DNA from: Centrapalus pauciflorus
Lineage: Eukaryota > Streptophyta > Magnoliopsida > Asterales > Asteraceae
Direction: 5' to 3'
NCBI GenBank assembly: GCA_020465985.1
Contig: JAANYP010003256.1
Coordinates: 704,522 to 768,521 of the forward strand
Length of the DNA: 64,000 nucleotides
The notes under the pieces are model-generated. The model saw nothing but the letters and a program-made list of their open reading frames with translations. It ran no database searches and had not been told where the DNA came from. The position numbers and the translations under genes are program-made. Positions 1 to 12,129 of the stretch are shown piece after piece; within the stretch, counting starts at the first letter, position 1, and the number at the start of each line of letters is the position of its first letter.

Positions 1-2531
1 TCAGAACATTTGAGAAAGCAAAAGCTCAATGGTCTGATGAAGACAAAAGACTGGTGGCTCTTGATGCAAAGGCCAGAAATAACCTGGTCATCTCTCTACC
101 TGATGATGTGTTCAAACAGGTTGAGAAGATGAAGACTGCAAAGGAGATGTGGGATACTTTGTGTACCGTTTATGATGGACCCACAATCACACTTGACAAC
201 AAGATTAATAATCGTGTTAGACAGTATGAACTTTTCTTTGCAAAACCAAAGGAGACTCTCACTGAAACCTAAACCAGCTTTACTGCTCTTGTAAATGATC
301 TCAAAGCTGTTGAGATCACCAAGGACAGCCTGACTTTGGTAAACAAATTCTTAGACGTCCTGCCTGAAGAATGGAATTATTTTTCTACAATTTTAAGGAA
401 TTCAGGCACCATCAGAAGTATGGATCTTGTTAATCTGTATGGATCCTTACTGAATGATGAGCAATCAAGGCAACAGAAGAGAAATGCCTTAGAAATATCT
501 AAGAAAGGTGCAGCCTTTGTGGCCAGTGTGAGACAACCTGTGAATCAAGTGAGTGATGTGTTCACTCAACCTGATCAACAGGCTGATGATAAGGAGGAAA
601 TGTCTGATGAGGAAGACAATGCAGATATTGCTGAACTGGATGATGAGAAAATGATAGCCATGCTTGTCAAAAGGTTCAACAAGAAAAGGTTTGGAAGAAA
701 CATGCTGCACGGAAGCTCAAATGCTGTTAAAAGAAGGCATTTGATAAGACCAAAGCTGAGTGCTTCAAATGTGGCAAACCAGGCCATATAGCTGCTGATT
801 GTGTGTCAAAAGTTGTTGGTCAGTCATCCAAACCACACAAGACAAACAGGGATGATGGCTATAGGGTTAAGTACCTTAAGGCTATGGCTAAGCTAAGGAA
901 GTTGGAAAACTCAGTGGTTTCCAACCGGCAAAAGGGACTCATGGCAGAGACTTGTGACTGGGAGGAGTCTGGTTCATCATCTGATGAAGAAGACAATCAC
1001 TGTCTGATGGCCAACATTGATGTCCCATCAACAAGCAACTTCAAACAGGATCTGGCTGAAGCTGAAGCTTTTAGCAGCTTGGAGAACTGGAACCCTACAA
1101 TGATGTATAAGGTACAAAATTTTATGGATTACAGTTCTGAAGAAAAAGTTAAAATGTTTGAGTATATGCTTGTTGATCTGAAAGCTGCTGTTGAGAAGCA
1201 TAATATCTTATTATCTAAAATTTCTAAGCTTAAAACTGATCTTGAAACAAAATCCAGTAAACTAGACAGTTTTCATAAGTTGGAAACTGAGATTGATGAA
1301 TTAAAACACATAAATTCTATTTTACTGGAAGAGAATAGAGAAACAGATATAAAACATGCTAAGCTTCAAAAGATAGTTGACTCTTGGTGCCAATCTGCAC
1401 AAAACGTTAGCCACTGCATAAGTCAGCAGATTCCTGCACAAATCCAAGCCTATCTTGGAGGGGATCTTGACACAGCAGCTTCCATTGTTGAGGTTAATAA
1501 TTTAAAAGAAGACTTGTCCACTCTTGGTGAGCTTCCAAACACTTTTATTCAAAAAGTGAATGGTAAATTAATCCCAACAAACAGGTTTGTCAGGCCTCAA
1601 AACACTGACAGCTCGTGTGAACCTAGCTCAAAAGCTGCTGATGAAATAAGTTTTCCATCAAATAAGCTTGCTAAGTGCTCTGCTGATTCACACAAGCAAA
1701 AGAAAGGAAAGCATGTTCAAATGCAGCTGTGGACACCAAACCTGTTGACAAAACAGGCTTTGGGTCTAAAGCTGATGTAAAAAGGCATACTAATCCTTTT
1801 AATGCTGAACATTTTAAAAATAAGTTTTCAAAAGGTAAGCAGTCTGCCTTTAACAAGAATAAGTCTCATGTTGAAGGCAAACCTGCTGTGATTTCAAATA
1901 AGTTTTCTAATCATAGTGGTAAACTGGTTTTAAATGAGAATAAGTCTTTCAAAACTAGAAATAATGATTATGTTGATAGGCAACATCAATCACATCTCAG
2001 GAAGGTCAAAGGCAAAGTCATTGCTCAGCCTGAGAAATCTGGGAATAAGTTTCCTAAACCTGTGGAAATTCAAAAGCCAATTAAGCTTCCTATCTTTGAC
2101 ATTTGGCCTCCTAAAAAGAGGAAGAAGAGACAGGCAAAGCTGTTGCTATTGAACTTTCCACTCAAACTGTTGATTCATCAAATAGTAATATGTTTGCTAA
2201 ATCTACTGGTAAAATCAACAGAAATAACTCAGAATGTATTAATGAAAGGTCTTCTTCTAAAAATGCTAAAAGGAGAAAATGTTATAAATGTGGAATGAAG
2301 ACACATCTGGCCAAAGATTGTCCTGAAACTGAGGACATGAGGCCTGCTGACTCTAATGGTTCCCTCACAGCTAACATAAACAGTGTTGGAAACATCTTAG
2401 TCAATAAAAGTGGTATCAAAACTGATACCATTCAAATAGGGAATATTAGTGTTGATATAACAAGTCCATCAACAAATGTTGATGAAGTAGGAGAACTCAT
2501 CTCTGTGATGAGTTCCCCTAAAAATGACTAA
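1..2531 (+). pseudogene. gag: E1 gag (UBN2-type capsid/nucleocapsid), broken
   Basis: Gag forms the cytoplasmic particle and binds element RNA. The reading enters from the left edge through a UBN2-like capsid region (motif KEMWDTL near 145). It meets an in-frame TAA at 270-272, continues to about 720, then changes frame. The first zinc knuckle CFKCGKPGHIAADC is at 761-802 and the second, CYKCGMKTHLAKDC, near 2278-2320. The roughly 470 residues between them are charged and rich in Lys, Glu and Leu with heptad-like runs (about 1130-1400), suggesting a coiled coil. Further frame changes fall near 1740-1780 and 2140-2190. Frame ends at the TAA-like stop around 2529, just before pol. At least three indels and one nonsense codon make it non-functional. 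Confidence 0.85.
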
Positions 2532-5500
2532 TATTCTTCTTGTCACTCTGCAGGAAAAACAACCATCCCAGGTTTGGTACTTGGAAAGTGGCTGCTCATG
2601 GCACATGACAGGTTGTAAGGACCTGCTGAGTGATCTCAGGCCTGAAAAAGGGCCAAAAGTCACATTTGGTTACAATGTACAGGGATCCACTGAGGGATAT
2701 GAAACTCTTAAAGCTGGTGCTGCAGTGTTCAAAAGAGTAGCCCATGTGGTTGGGCTAAAACATAATCTTGTTAGCATAAGTCAACTGTGTGATGCTGGCT
2801 ACAAGGTTAACTTTGATGAGCACCTGGGTTACATATTAGATCCCCAAGGCAAAGTTGTGCTGTGTGCTCAACGAAAGAAAGGTGTATATGTTGTGGACAT
2901 GCAATCTGCTGATCCCACAACTGAAACCTGTTTTCTCACAAGAACAAATGCAGACCTAAACTGGTTATGGCACAAAAGGCTGTCACACCTGAACTTCAAG
3001 AACATCAACAAACTTTGTAAGAAAGAGTTGGTGACAGGTTTGCCATCTATGACTTTTGTTAAGGATAAACTCTGCACAGCTTGTGAGAAAGGCAAGCAGA
3101 GGAAATCATCATTTAAATCCAAACATAACTTTTCTATTGATACTCCTCTCTTCTTAATCCATATGGACTTGTTTAGACCTGTTAATGTCCCAAGTCTAGG
3201 AGGAAGAAGATACACTCTAGTAATGGTTGATGAGTTCTCTAGGTACACATGGGTAATCTTCTTGAAGAGCAAAAGAGAGGCTGCTAGGGAAATTATTGGA
3301 TTTGTGAAAAAGATGGAAATGCTGAACTCTGCCCAAGTGAAGCAGCTTAGAAGTGATCATGGCACTAAAATTAGAAACAGTACTCTTGAAGACTTCTGTG
3401 AAGAGAAAGGAATCACTCAAAACTTTTCAGCTGTAAGAACTCCACAACAAAATGGAGTTGCTGAAAGAAGAAACAGAACTCTCATTGAAGCTGCTAGAAC
3501 CATGTTGTGTGCATCTGGTTTACCTTCATCATTCTGGGCTGAAGCTGTTAACACTGCATGCTTCACCCAAAACAGATCCTTAGTGGTGAAAAGGTTCAAC
3601 AAGACTGCCTATGAGCTGCTCAAAGGGAGGAAGCCAAATGTCAGTTATTTCCATGTGTTTGGTTGCCCCTGCTTAATTCTGAATCAAAGGGACCAACTGG
3701 CAAAGTTTGAACCAAAAGCTGATGAAGGTGTGTTTGTTGGCTACTCTGCTATCTCCAAAGCCTACAGAATGTACAACAACAAAAGAAAGGTGATAGATGA
3801 ATCTATCAATGTCACCTTTGAAGAGTCCAAGAATGCTTCCACCAAAGCTGTTCCTGAATCAGTTCCAGGAGAACTAAACTTTGATGATCTTATGCATTCA
3901 AACAGTGAAGAGGACTCAAAAGCTTCAACTACACCCAGTGTGGAACCTGTTAACAATGATGGGCATGATGATGATTATGTCAATACATCCTGTGTGAATA
4001 AGTGTACTAACTTAATTACAACTGCATGTCCTGAACTTATCAATGCTGAGTTTCCTGATTCCTCTGCTGATATGTTCAACAGTGGTCAGTCATGTTCAAC
4101 AAGTGAACAGGCTCAAGTCAACAGTATGTCTGAGAATCTTGAGAGCTATTCAACAGGACCTGCTGAAGATGCTGATAACTCAGGAGAATCCTCATTGAAA
4201 AATGATCCTAAGTGGATCAGATGTCACCCCAATGATCAAATAATTGGTGACATCCACAAAGGGGTACAAATAAGGTGGGACAGCTTAGGGAACTTCTATA
4301 TGTTCTCTAGTTTTGTTTCACTAATGGAGCCAAAGAAGGTGGATGAAGCACTAAAAGATGCCAATTGGATCACTGCCATACAAGAAGAACTCAATCAGTT
4401 TGAGAGAAACAATGTATGGAAGCTGGTCCCTACTCCTAAAGGTAAAACTATAATTGGCACTAAATGGGTTTTTAGGAATAAGATGGATGAGCAAGGTCAT
4501 GTCATTAGAAATAAGGTAAGACTGGTTGCTCAAGGATATAGACAGGAAGAAGGAATTGACTATGATGAGACATTTGCTCCTGTGGCCAGGCTAGAAGCAA
4601 TTCGTTTGTATCTAGCCTACGCTACTCATAAAAGCATTAAGGTATTTCAAATAGATGTGAAGAGTGCATTTTTGAATGGGAAGCTGCAAGAAGAAGTTTA
4701 TGTCAAGCAGCCTCCAGGTTTTGAAAATGAACAACATCCAGGTTTTGTCTATAAGTTGGACAAAGCTCTCTATGGTCTCAAACAAGCCCCTAGAGCCTGG
4801 TATGACACTCTTACTGAATTTCTTACGAGCAATGGGTATTCTAGAGGTAAAGTGGATACCACACTATTCAAAAAGAAGGTGAAATCTGATATTATGCTTG
4901 TTCAAATTTATGTAGATGATATAATATTTGGTTCTACCAATGAGCAGTTATGCAAGAATTTTTCATTACTCATGAAATCCAAATATGAAATGAGTATGAT
5001 GGGAGAACTTACTTTCTTTTTAGGATTACAGGTTAAACAAACCTCAACTGGAATTTTCATAAATCAAAGAAAGTATACCTTAGATCTCTTGAAAAAGTTT
5101 AAATTTGATCAAAGTTCTCCTATTAAAACCCCAATGGCAACCAATGTAAAATTGGATGCTGATGCCAGTGGCAAAGCTGTTTCAGTAACAGCTTACAGAG
5201 GTATGATTGGGAGCTTGCTATATTTAACTGCTAGTAGACTTGATATTATGTTTGCCACCTGTTTGTGTGCTATATTCCAAGATGATCCAAAGGAATCTCA
5301 TTTAGCTGCTGTTAAAAGAATCTTCAGATACCTGAAGGGCACATCAGGTTTGGGTCTTTGGTATCCCAAAGACTCAAGCCTTGATCTAACAGGTTTTTTC
5401 AGATTCTGATTTTGCAGGCTGCAGGCTAGATAGGAAAAGCACAACCGGCGGATGTCAACTCCTTGGTGGTAAGTTGATAAGTTGGTGTAGCAAGAAGCAG

Positions 5501-5856
5501 AACTCAGTGTCTACTTCTACTACTGAAGCTGAGTACATTGCTGCTGGAAGCTGCTGTGGGCAGATTCTGTGGATGCAGCATCAGCTTGAAGACTATGGGC
5601 TTGTGTATAGGAAAACTCCTATTCTGTGTGACAACACAAGTGCCATAGCCATTTCCAACAATCCAGTATTTCATTCAAGAACAAAGCATATTGAGGTTAG
5701 ACATCACTTCATCAGGGATCACATTCAGAAAGGTATGTGGAGGTAACTTTTATTTCCATTAATGAACAGCTTGCAGACATTTTCACCAAACCTCTTGATG
5801 AAACCAGGTTTAATTACCTTGTCAGCAAGCTGGGCATGTTAAACAAAAGTAACTAA
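2524..5856 (+). pseudogene. pol: E1 pol: protease, integrase, reverse transcriptase, RNase H
   Basis: The copia-type polyprotein cuts itself, integrates the cDNA and reverse-transcribes element RNA. Protease motif LESGCSWHMTG starts near 2581, and the catalytic Asp is Glu (GAA, 2584-2586). Next come the integrase zinc region (HKRLSH ... CTACEKG), then the core with Asp in HMDLF, Asp in RSDHGT and Glu in NGVAERRN. RT carries YVDDI at about residue 796. The long frame ends at 5409 after a T-run near 5394-5400 shifts frame at the start of RNase H. RNase H continues in another frame (5411-5746; AEYIAAGS), with a second indel near 5735, and the family-typical C-terminus LGMLN ends at TAA 5854-5856. 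Two frameshifts plus the protease substitution imply a dead copy. Confidence 0.92.
2525..2553 (+). promoter_or_regulatory. Possible 3' splice site ahead of E1 pol
   Basis: A branch-point-like TGACTAAT, a pyrimidine-rich stretch and CTGCAG lie just upstream of the protease. The first base after the AG (2554) is in phase 0 with pol. Similar signals stand at the same place in E2 and E3. No matching donor was identified here. Confidence 0.4.
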
Positions 5857-5883
5857 GTGTCCTCAAAGGTCTAAAACTTTGTA

Positions 5884-6205
5884 TGTCTCACACTGCTCAA
5901 GTTTCTCAGAGCAGCTTAGACAGAACAGGTTATGCATATTCTGTACTTAGCCATTTTTCTGAAATCCTTGAACAGCTTGAACATACAACAGGCTGAACAA
6001 AACAGTTTACTTGTCCAGTCTGCTCTGATGGTCCATTCTTCACTCTGCTCCTTCCTTCACACTGATATCCAAGACATTGTCTTCTAACCTGATCAGTTAT
6101 TGAACACAACCTGCTCTTACATAGCTGAACAGGTTGAGGGAACAGCTTGAAGAGTGAACAGCTTGTGATGACCCTGCTCATCACAGGTTTGACCAACAGC
6201 TTAGA
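5884..6205 (+). repeat. GAACAGCTTG-type motif cluster in E1 pol-ORF3 spacer
   Basis: Variants of GAACAGCTTGA and AACAGGTTG recur about ten times in this 320-bp non-coding stretch. The same word and its complement (CAAGCTGTTC) recur in the E1 LTR (for example 11226-11260 and 11890-11910). No coding reading explains them. Confidence 0.7.
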
Positions 6206-6430
6206 CTAACAGTTTTTAACTACCTTTCTTCATAATTAAGTTACTTAAAATTTTTGTTTTTAATTAACTTAATTACTGCGGATAATGTGGGTTACGTGTG
6301 TTGGTGATTAAAAAGGGCTCAAGTGGTCTGACAAACGGTCTGACATGGACAACCGTTCCGTTTTCCGTTAACGACTTTTTCAAATCAACCACCCAAATGT
6401 TTCTCTCTCATACCCACTCACATTCAAATC

Positions 6431-6440
6431 CTATAAATAC
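6431..6440 (+). promoter_or_regulatory. TATA box, putative internal promoter of E1 ORF3
   Basis: CTATAAATAC is followed by a CT/A-rich leader typical of plant 5' UTRs (TTCATCTTCGTCTTCCTC). There is no ATG between the expected start site (about 6460) and the ORF3 ATG at 6544. It lies 575 bp downstream of pol. Confidence 0.6.
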
Positions 6441-6543
6441 CCCCTACTGTTTCATCTTCGTCTTCCTCACTATTTCCAGAAATCCTCAAGAACCCTAAAT
6501 CGACTAAGTGTCTTCTGCTTCTCTAAACACAAATCCTTCACAA

Positions 6544-9500
6544 ATGGCTCAAAGAAACAATCCCTTTCTACCAGTATTTGTTGGTGATGATGTACAGAAA
6601 CACTCATCAGTCACCACAATGCTAACCATCAAACCCACTAACTATATTGCCAACCTCACAATCCCCAAAAATTATGTGGGGAAAGGTTATGACCAAATGG
6701 TGGAGTTTTTGACAGTTCATCCATTGAACTACGCCATGACTGCTTCTCCTGGTGTCCTGTACCAGGAGATGGTGTACGAGTTTTGGTACACTTGTGCCTA
6801 CAACCCCAACACCAAAGTCATAAAGGGGATTATTCTCAATGGGACTCAGACCATTGAGATCACTACTGCTCTTCTCAGGGAGGTCCTTCATCTGCCAATT
6901 GCTGATTCATATGACATGCCTCAACATGAGAATGAACAAATGGGAACTTTGTTACGCTTCTGTGGTGTAGCAGAACCCAAAATCGGAGCTACGTTGTTCA
7001 GGAAGGATCTGTCTCCTACCTACAGCTTTCTATTTGCCTCAGTGGTGATGAGCTTTAGCAGCAAAGTTGGTTCATTTGACCAACTGAGCCGTGATGAAGT
7101 CCCAATTGTTCTATAGCTGGTGGATGGGACTACAATGGACATGGCTAAGTGGATTTTCCTGAGCTTGAGGAACCTGGTGCAGCAGGAGACACGACCAGCT
7201 GCTGTTCGATACCCCAGGTTTCTGAGTCTCATTTTCAAGCACATTTGTGGTGAGCACTTATACAACTCTCAGCCTTTACTTCATACTGTTGCATTCCCTG
7301 TGATAGGGAATAGAGTTTTCTATACCCCTGTTCTTCCAAATGAGCCTCCTCTGTCAACACCAATGAGGAGGTTGTTAGGATTGGTGGAAGGACCCTCTGA
7401 TGTGAGGGTGGATCCAGAAGCTGCTCCCAAGGCAAAATCCAAAGCCAGGTCCAAGCATATTAAAAGGACCATGGCAACCACTGAAGTTGGGCCTGTCCAC
7501 AAGAAGGCCAAAACAGCACAGTCTGAGTCTGCTTCCTTGGCCTCTGTGGCTGAGGGGGAGCAGACTCCTCACCCTGGGTCATCTGTTGACCCTGAAGCCT
7601 TTGTGGTTGGTGCCTCAGTGGCACCTGAGACCATGGAACAGGCCAACCCAACTGTTCCTAACCCAGTCTCACACCCTGTCCAAACAGATCCTATCACCTC
7701 TCCACAATCACCCACTTCATCTCACATTCTATACCAACGCAAAAAGAAACCAACAGCCGAAACAACCAGCTCCTTTGTTCCCTCTCAACAGGGTTCAGTT
7801 GTAAGAGAAGCCACCACTGCTGCCTCTCCTATTTTGGGAGAAGGTTTAGCACAATTGGAGCCTGCTTCACTCCAACCTGCGTCCATCCAGAGTCAGCCTA
7901 GACCCTCTGGTTCCTCTCCACAGGAGCCAGTTGTACAAATGGAGATACCCACCTCAACTATTCCAGCCTGCCAACAGGCTGAGAATATTGAAAGACAAGA
8001 GCCCTCTCCACTCCATACTGTGTCCATACTGTCCCCTCCTCAAACTTCTTTACACCCTGAGTCACCACGAGGTGTCCACAGTACTGGTATAGACCAATTA
8101 GCAGATCAGCCTCAATCTTCTGTTCCCTATGATACAGCTGTTCAACACCAAACAGCTGCTGAGGGGCCAACAACCCAAGCTGATGAACCTCAGGTAACAT
8201 ACCATCCCATAGGTGAGGCTGCTCCTTCTATTCAAACTCCATCAGCAGGTTTCACCACTGCGGATGTTGAAATGCATATCCCATCTCCCAATGATGAGGT
8301 GCTTTTACACCAAGGCACTGTAGAGGGAACAACCACTGGCCTTCATGAAGGTGTTGCAACACAAGCAGTATCTGAAAGGCCCCCAACATCAACTCCTTCT
8401 CCTAATGATGCAGCTACAGTCGCTGCTGAGGGACCCTTTGACCCCTCCAAGCTGGGCCACATTACTTTTGCCCAGGCTATGGAGCTTCTCTCAAATGTCC
8501 CTCTTCCCTCTCCATCACATCCTCATACACCAGCCTCATCATCTTCCTCTCCATCAACCCAATCTAAACAGTCCACCCATACACCTCCATCTCCTAAAGA
8601 CCTGCCTTTGAAGGATCGGCTTTCCCTGCTGAACAACAAAGTTGGTTCTTTAGAAACATCTATGTCCTCTCTACCCTCTCTTATTTCAGACTCTGTGTCT
8701 GAACAGCTTAAGGGTTTCTTTGATCTGTTCAAAGATTCCTTCCCCGCCACTCCACAACCTGATAACTCTCCACAGCTGCTTGCACTCACTGCACAGCTGC
8801 AAAATGTCTCCACATCTCTCTCCTCCATTCTTTCACTACAACAGGACTCTGTGTCCTCTATGACAACTATTTCTCAACAGCTGTCATCTCTCCTAACTTC
8901 TTGCAATTCTACTCTTCCTGCCACTCTGGCCAGCTTGAACACACTCATTGGCTCCCTATCCAATTCTGTGTCCTCAAACCTTGCTGATGTGCAAGATTCT
9001 CTTGAACTCCATCTTGCACAGCTTCAAAGATTGTTGTTCACAGCTTCTGATAGGGAAAACATTGTCAAGCTGACCTCCCTTGCTGATACCCAATCCTCTT
9101 CTCTTCAAACCTGTCTTTCACAGCTTGCAGAGGTAAAGGACAACCTGGCTTTCTTAGTGAATAGACTTGTTGGCCCCAAGCCTGCTGCCAAAACTGCTGG
9201 CAAGCCTGTTGACTTTGTGTCTTCAGGAAGACCAGGTGTTGAAGGTGCTGGTCCATCTCCTTCAAAGGGGGAGAAGTCATCTGCCTCGAAGACTAAGTCT
9301 AAGGGGGCGAAAACTTCTTCTCCTAAGGAGAAATCAGTACCTGCAATACTCATTGGTCAACCAGCAGGACCATCTGCAACAGGTACAACGGAGGGTGCTT
9401 CCCAAACTCCTCAGCCTACTCAGGCTGAAACTCCAAACCCTGATCAGTCTAAGGGGGAGGAATTTATTCCTGAGGACAGGCCAAGCAGCAGAAGGAGGCA

Positions 9501-10689
9501 TCTAATTTTAGAAGAAGAGGAGGAGGAAAGTACTGAAGCTGCAATCACTACAGCAGCTAAAGGAAAAGAAAAAGCAGCAGTTCATCCCCTACAACAGAAA
9601 GCAGCAGAAATCAAATTTCACAAAGCCAGGGCCAAAGAAATGGGTCTTCCTATGCACAAATATTTTGAGTTTAGAGAAGAACAACTTCAAGCTCTGGAAG
9701 CTCTAAGGAAAGAAGAAGAATCTTCCAAAGCTGCTAAGTCTCTTGCACTTCAAGAGGCAAAGAAAATCAAAATGTCCTCTCTTGAAGTGCAAAAGGAATT
9801 AACGGAAGCTACTAAGGGATCAGCTAAGGAAGCAGAAAAAGAAAAAGGTGCTCTGGTCTCAATGACCAAAACTTCAGTGCCTTCTGCAAGAGCTCAGTTC
9901 CACTTTGACAACCTGGCAAGAAGAAAATTTCAGGATGTTGCTAATAGAAGGCTTGCCAAGGAAGCAATTGTCAAAGCTATGCCTATATCAAGAAAAGGCA
10001 GTCAGTGGAAGTTGAAAATAACCAGAATGGGTGCAACAGGCCCAGAACTAGAAACATATGACTTCACTGATGTTGCACAAATGGGGTACAGAGAATGGAT
10101 TGAGCTGGCAGTTGCTCTGAGTGAGTCTAAGTCAGAAACTGCTAAGACTGTCAGAGCATATGTCAAGAAACTGATGGAGAGAGTGAAAAATCTTGGCCTG
10201 ATCTCCAAAGAAGTCAGTGAAGGTGTCTATGTGACACAACCAAAAATAAAGGCCAGCAGGACAAGGAAAGATACTGAGCTGGAAGAACTCCTTATGATGA
10301 TTGAACAAGGAGACTATGCTGTGGAAATCAAAGGAGTTAACCACAGCCTGCCCAAAGGAGTGGAGTTTGAAGAAGGCAAAGTAATTGAAGAGCCTGAGTT
10401 AGGGGCATTTTTTGTAGATCCCTTAACCCAGAAAAAGTGTTTTCAGAGAGCTTCAGACCTACACAAAGTTGGTCTCAAGCAGCTTGCAGCCTTCAGAATT
10501 GCCAACTCCTTCAGACAGTACAGCAAATGGAGAGCAGCCATCTGGGATGAGCTGAGAAGCTTTTATAACAGAGGTGAGCTTCAAGATCCAAACTTCATGT
10601 TTCTCAGAGTTGAAATTCAAGATCTGGAAGAAACAAGGGAGGAACTTGAAAGAATGTTTGAAGAAGGACTGCCACCTCCAGTACAGTGA
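6544..10689 (+). pseudogene. E1 ORF3, Sirevirus 'envelope-like' protein, one internal stop
   Basis: The first ATG after the TATA box opens a frame of about 1,380 codons, broken only by TAG at 7114-7116. The N-terminal 200 residues align by eye with E2 and E3 ORF3 (pattern FL-x-HP-x-YA, a Y/FW pair, then LREVLHLP). The middle (about 7400-8650) is Pro/Ser/Thr/Gln-rich and looks disordered. At about 8600-9160 there are Leu/Ser-rich heptads. From 9500 there is a Glu/Lys-rich helix (LEEEEEEST, then KEEESSKAAK), then a compact C-terminal domain (about 9890-10689). I see no signal peptide or hydrophobic membrane segment, so the traditional 'env-like' label is unsupported here. Function unknown. The ATG was preferred over the upstream open codons because it is the first ATG of the predicted mRNA. 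Confidence 0.8.
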
Positions 10690-10790
10690 TGTCCATCTAC
10701 CAATCAGGGTAGGTGAAGAATGGAAGCTGTCCATCAGTTGGACAGGCTTACCATTATCTGCTCCCAACACAAACAGTCTAAAATCTTTTG

Positions 10791-10872
10791 TACATTAGTT
10801 GTACTTTGTTACATATGTTGTAACTTTGCTTATTTACATTAGTTGTAATATACATTAGTACATTAGTTGTAC
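10791..10872 (+). repeat. TACATTAGTTGTA repeats in ORF3 3' UTR
   Basis: Three close copies of TACATTAGTTGTA and a weaker one occur between the ORF3 stop and the PPT. TTGTA/TGTAA words resemble plant far-upstream polyadenylation elements, so they may help end the ORF3 transcript. That role is inference. Confidence 0.55.
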
Positions 10873-11021
10873 TCTTGTAAAAACATGCGTTGTTTTATGT
10901 AATCAAGAATCAGTGTATATATAAACTGATCTTTTACTTTACTTTAATGTTGTAATTCAGCAAATGTATTGTAAAAATATATAGTGATTTTTTGATAAGA
11001 TCAGCTTAGACTGGTTATTGC

Positions 11022-11035
11022 AAATAGGGGGAGAT
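11022..11035 (+). promoter_or_regulatory. E1 polypurine tract
   Basis: AAATAGGGGGAGAT directly abuts the TG of the LTR and is the expected primer for plus-strand DNA synthesis. A second copy of the core, GAGGGGGAGATT, lies inside the LTR at about 11079. Extra PPT copies are a known Sirevirus trait. Confidence 0.88.
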
Positions 11036-11310
11036 TGTTAGGCACAAAAAGGCCTCAGTCAAACCTGTTCTGCATCTGAGGGGGAGATTCACAATCAAAC
11101 CTGTTGATGCATTTGAAGGTTGAATTTAAGGCCTATTATATGCCTTATTGAAACCTGAAAATGATTTGCAATATCAACCCAAAGCTGTTCTATGTGTTGC
11201 ATGTGTTGCAACAAAGGCAGTTTGCTCAAGCTGTTCAGTCTGCTGAACAGGCTGGACATAAACTGTCTACGCTGCTCTACACTGGTGAGCAACTTGGGCA
11301 GTTTACAAGT

Positions 11311-11349
11311 GTTCTGTTCTTTGTGAACAGAACCTGTTCTTTGTGAACA
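11311..11349 (+). repeat. Two tandem hairpins in the E1 LTR
   Basis: Arms GTTCTGTTC and GAACAGAAC flank the loop TTTGT (11311-11333). A second, shorter TGTTC-TTTGT-GAACA hairpin follows. The same pair is present in the inverted LTR around 63671-63711. Confidence 0.75.
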
Positions 11350-11747
11350 TGCTAAACACTTTATGGAATATGTTTCCAAGTCCTCATGTATTGTTTTTGG
11401 CTAGAAGATCAGTTTACAAAGTCGAAGACAAAGTGAAAAACAGAACTGCTCAGCCTGCCCAAGCTGTTCTATTACATGAAGACAAAAGGATATTTGAAAA
11501 AGGGTGACAGACCTTTTTCTTATATCAAAATAGGCCTTGACAAAGGAAGAAAGACGCAAAGTTGACATTCCTTATTTGGTTAAAGGCAATGCAACAGTAG
11601 ACAAAGTGAAAAAGACAAAAGTTCTGCCCACATGAAGACAAGTCTGCTTTTCAGAATGTGCAGAAAAGTTTATGTTGTCTTTTCAACAAGACTTCACCTT
11701 TTTCCTTTCGTCCAATGAAGAAGCTTCACTTAGATCCTCTGAGCGAG

Positions 11748-11756
11748 TATAAAAAG
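11748..11756 (+). promoter_or_regulatory. LTR TATA box
   Basis: TATAAAAAG lies 37 bp after a CCAAT word and defines a probable U3/R boundary near 11780. The homologous LTR has the equivalent at 63268-63276 on the opposite strand. Confidence 0.65.
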
Positions 11757-11860
11757 AAACTTCCAAGGATTGAAAGAAAAAGCCAAAAAAAAAAGCTAAG
11801 TGCTAAAACCAAGAGTGAACGTGCATTCAAGTGTGTTTTTCATGCATGCAAGTCTGCTTG

Positions 11861-11866
11861 AATAAA
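11861..11866 (+). terminator. LTR polyadenylation signal
   Basis: AATAAA lies about 110 bp after the TATA box, which places it in R as needed for 3'-LTR polyadenylation. Confidence 0.55.
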
Positions 11867-12129
11867 ACAGTGCTTGGTGTTTAAGTTGTTCTTATTCAAG
11901 CTGTTCCTTGGAGTCTTGTAAACACAGTGAGTGATTCTTAGTGAGTGTATTCATTGTAGCTAGTTTAAGTTTGTCTTAGACTAGTCAAACATACTGTTGT
12001 ATCTGTCATCTCAGCTTGAACCTTTCCGCATTCAAGCTCGTTTGTAATTAACATTTGTTGATAATACATACAAACATTGAGAAAATTGTGTGTAGTTTTT
12101 AAATAGATGTATTCACCCCCCCCTCTACA

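Larger units (their letters stand above)
1..12129 (+). mobile_element. E1: Sirevirus-like Ty1/copia retrotransposon, 5' end outside window
   Basis: Order gag, protease-integrase-RT-RNase H, a long third ORF, PPT, LTR. Integrase before RT marks Ty1/copia, and an extra ORF downstream of RNase H is the hallmark of the Sirevirus lineage. The 5' LTR, primer site and gag start lie left of base 1. The copy is decayed, with several frameshifts in gag and RNase H, stops in gag and ORF3, and a substituted protease aspartate. The flank after the LTR begins GCTTA, which would be the 5-bp target duplication if the missing left flank matches. Confidence 0.9.
11036..12129 (+). repeat. E1 3' LTR (1,094 bp)
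   Basis: It starts TGTTAGGCAC directly after the PPT and ends CCCCTCTACA. The inverted sequence at 62904-63986 is a clear homologue along most of its length, which fixes both ends. It contains tandem hairpins, a CCAAT word (11711), TATA box, AATAAA, and CAAGCTGTTC motifs shared with the spacer. Confidence 0.92.

Noticed and set aside
7487..9505. Overlapping out-of-frame ORFs of 60-112 codons within E1 ORF3
   Set aside because: Shadows of low-complexity Pro/Ser/Leu coding DNA.
6544..10689. Host gene for the long Pro/Ser-rich ORF with its own promoter
   Set aside because: Homologous ORFs occupy the same post-pol position in E2 and E3, and the PPT and LTR follow it.
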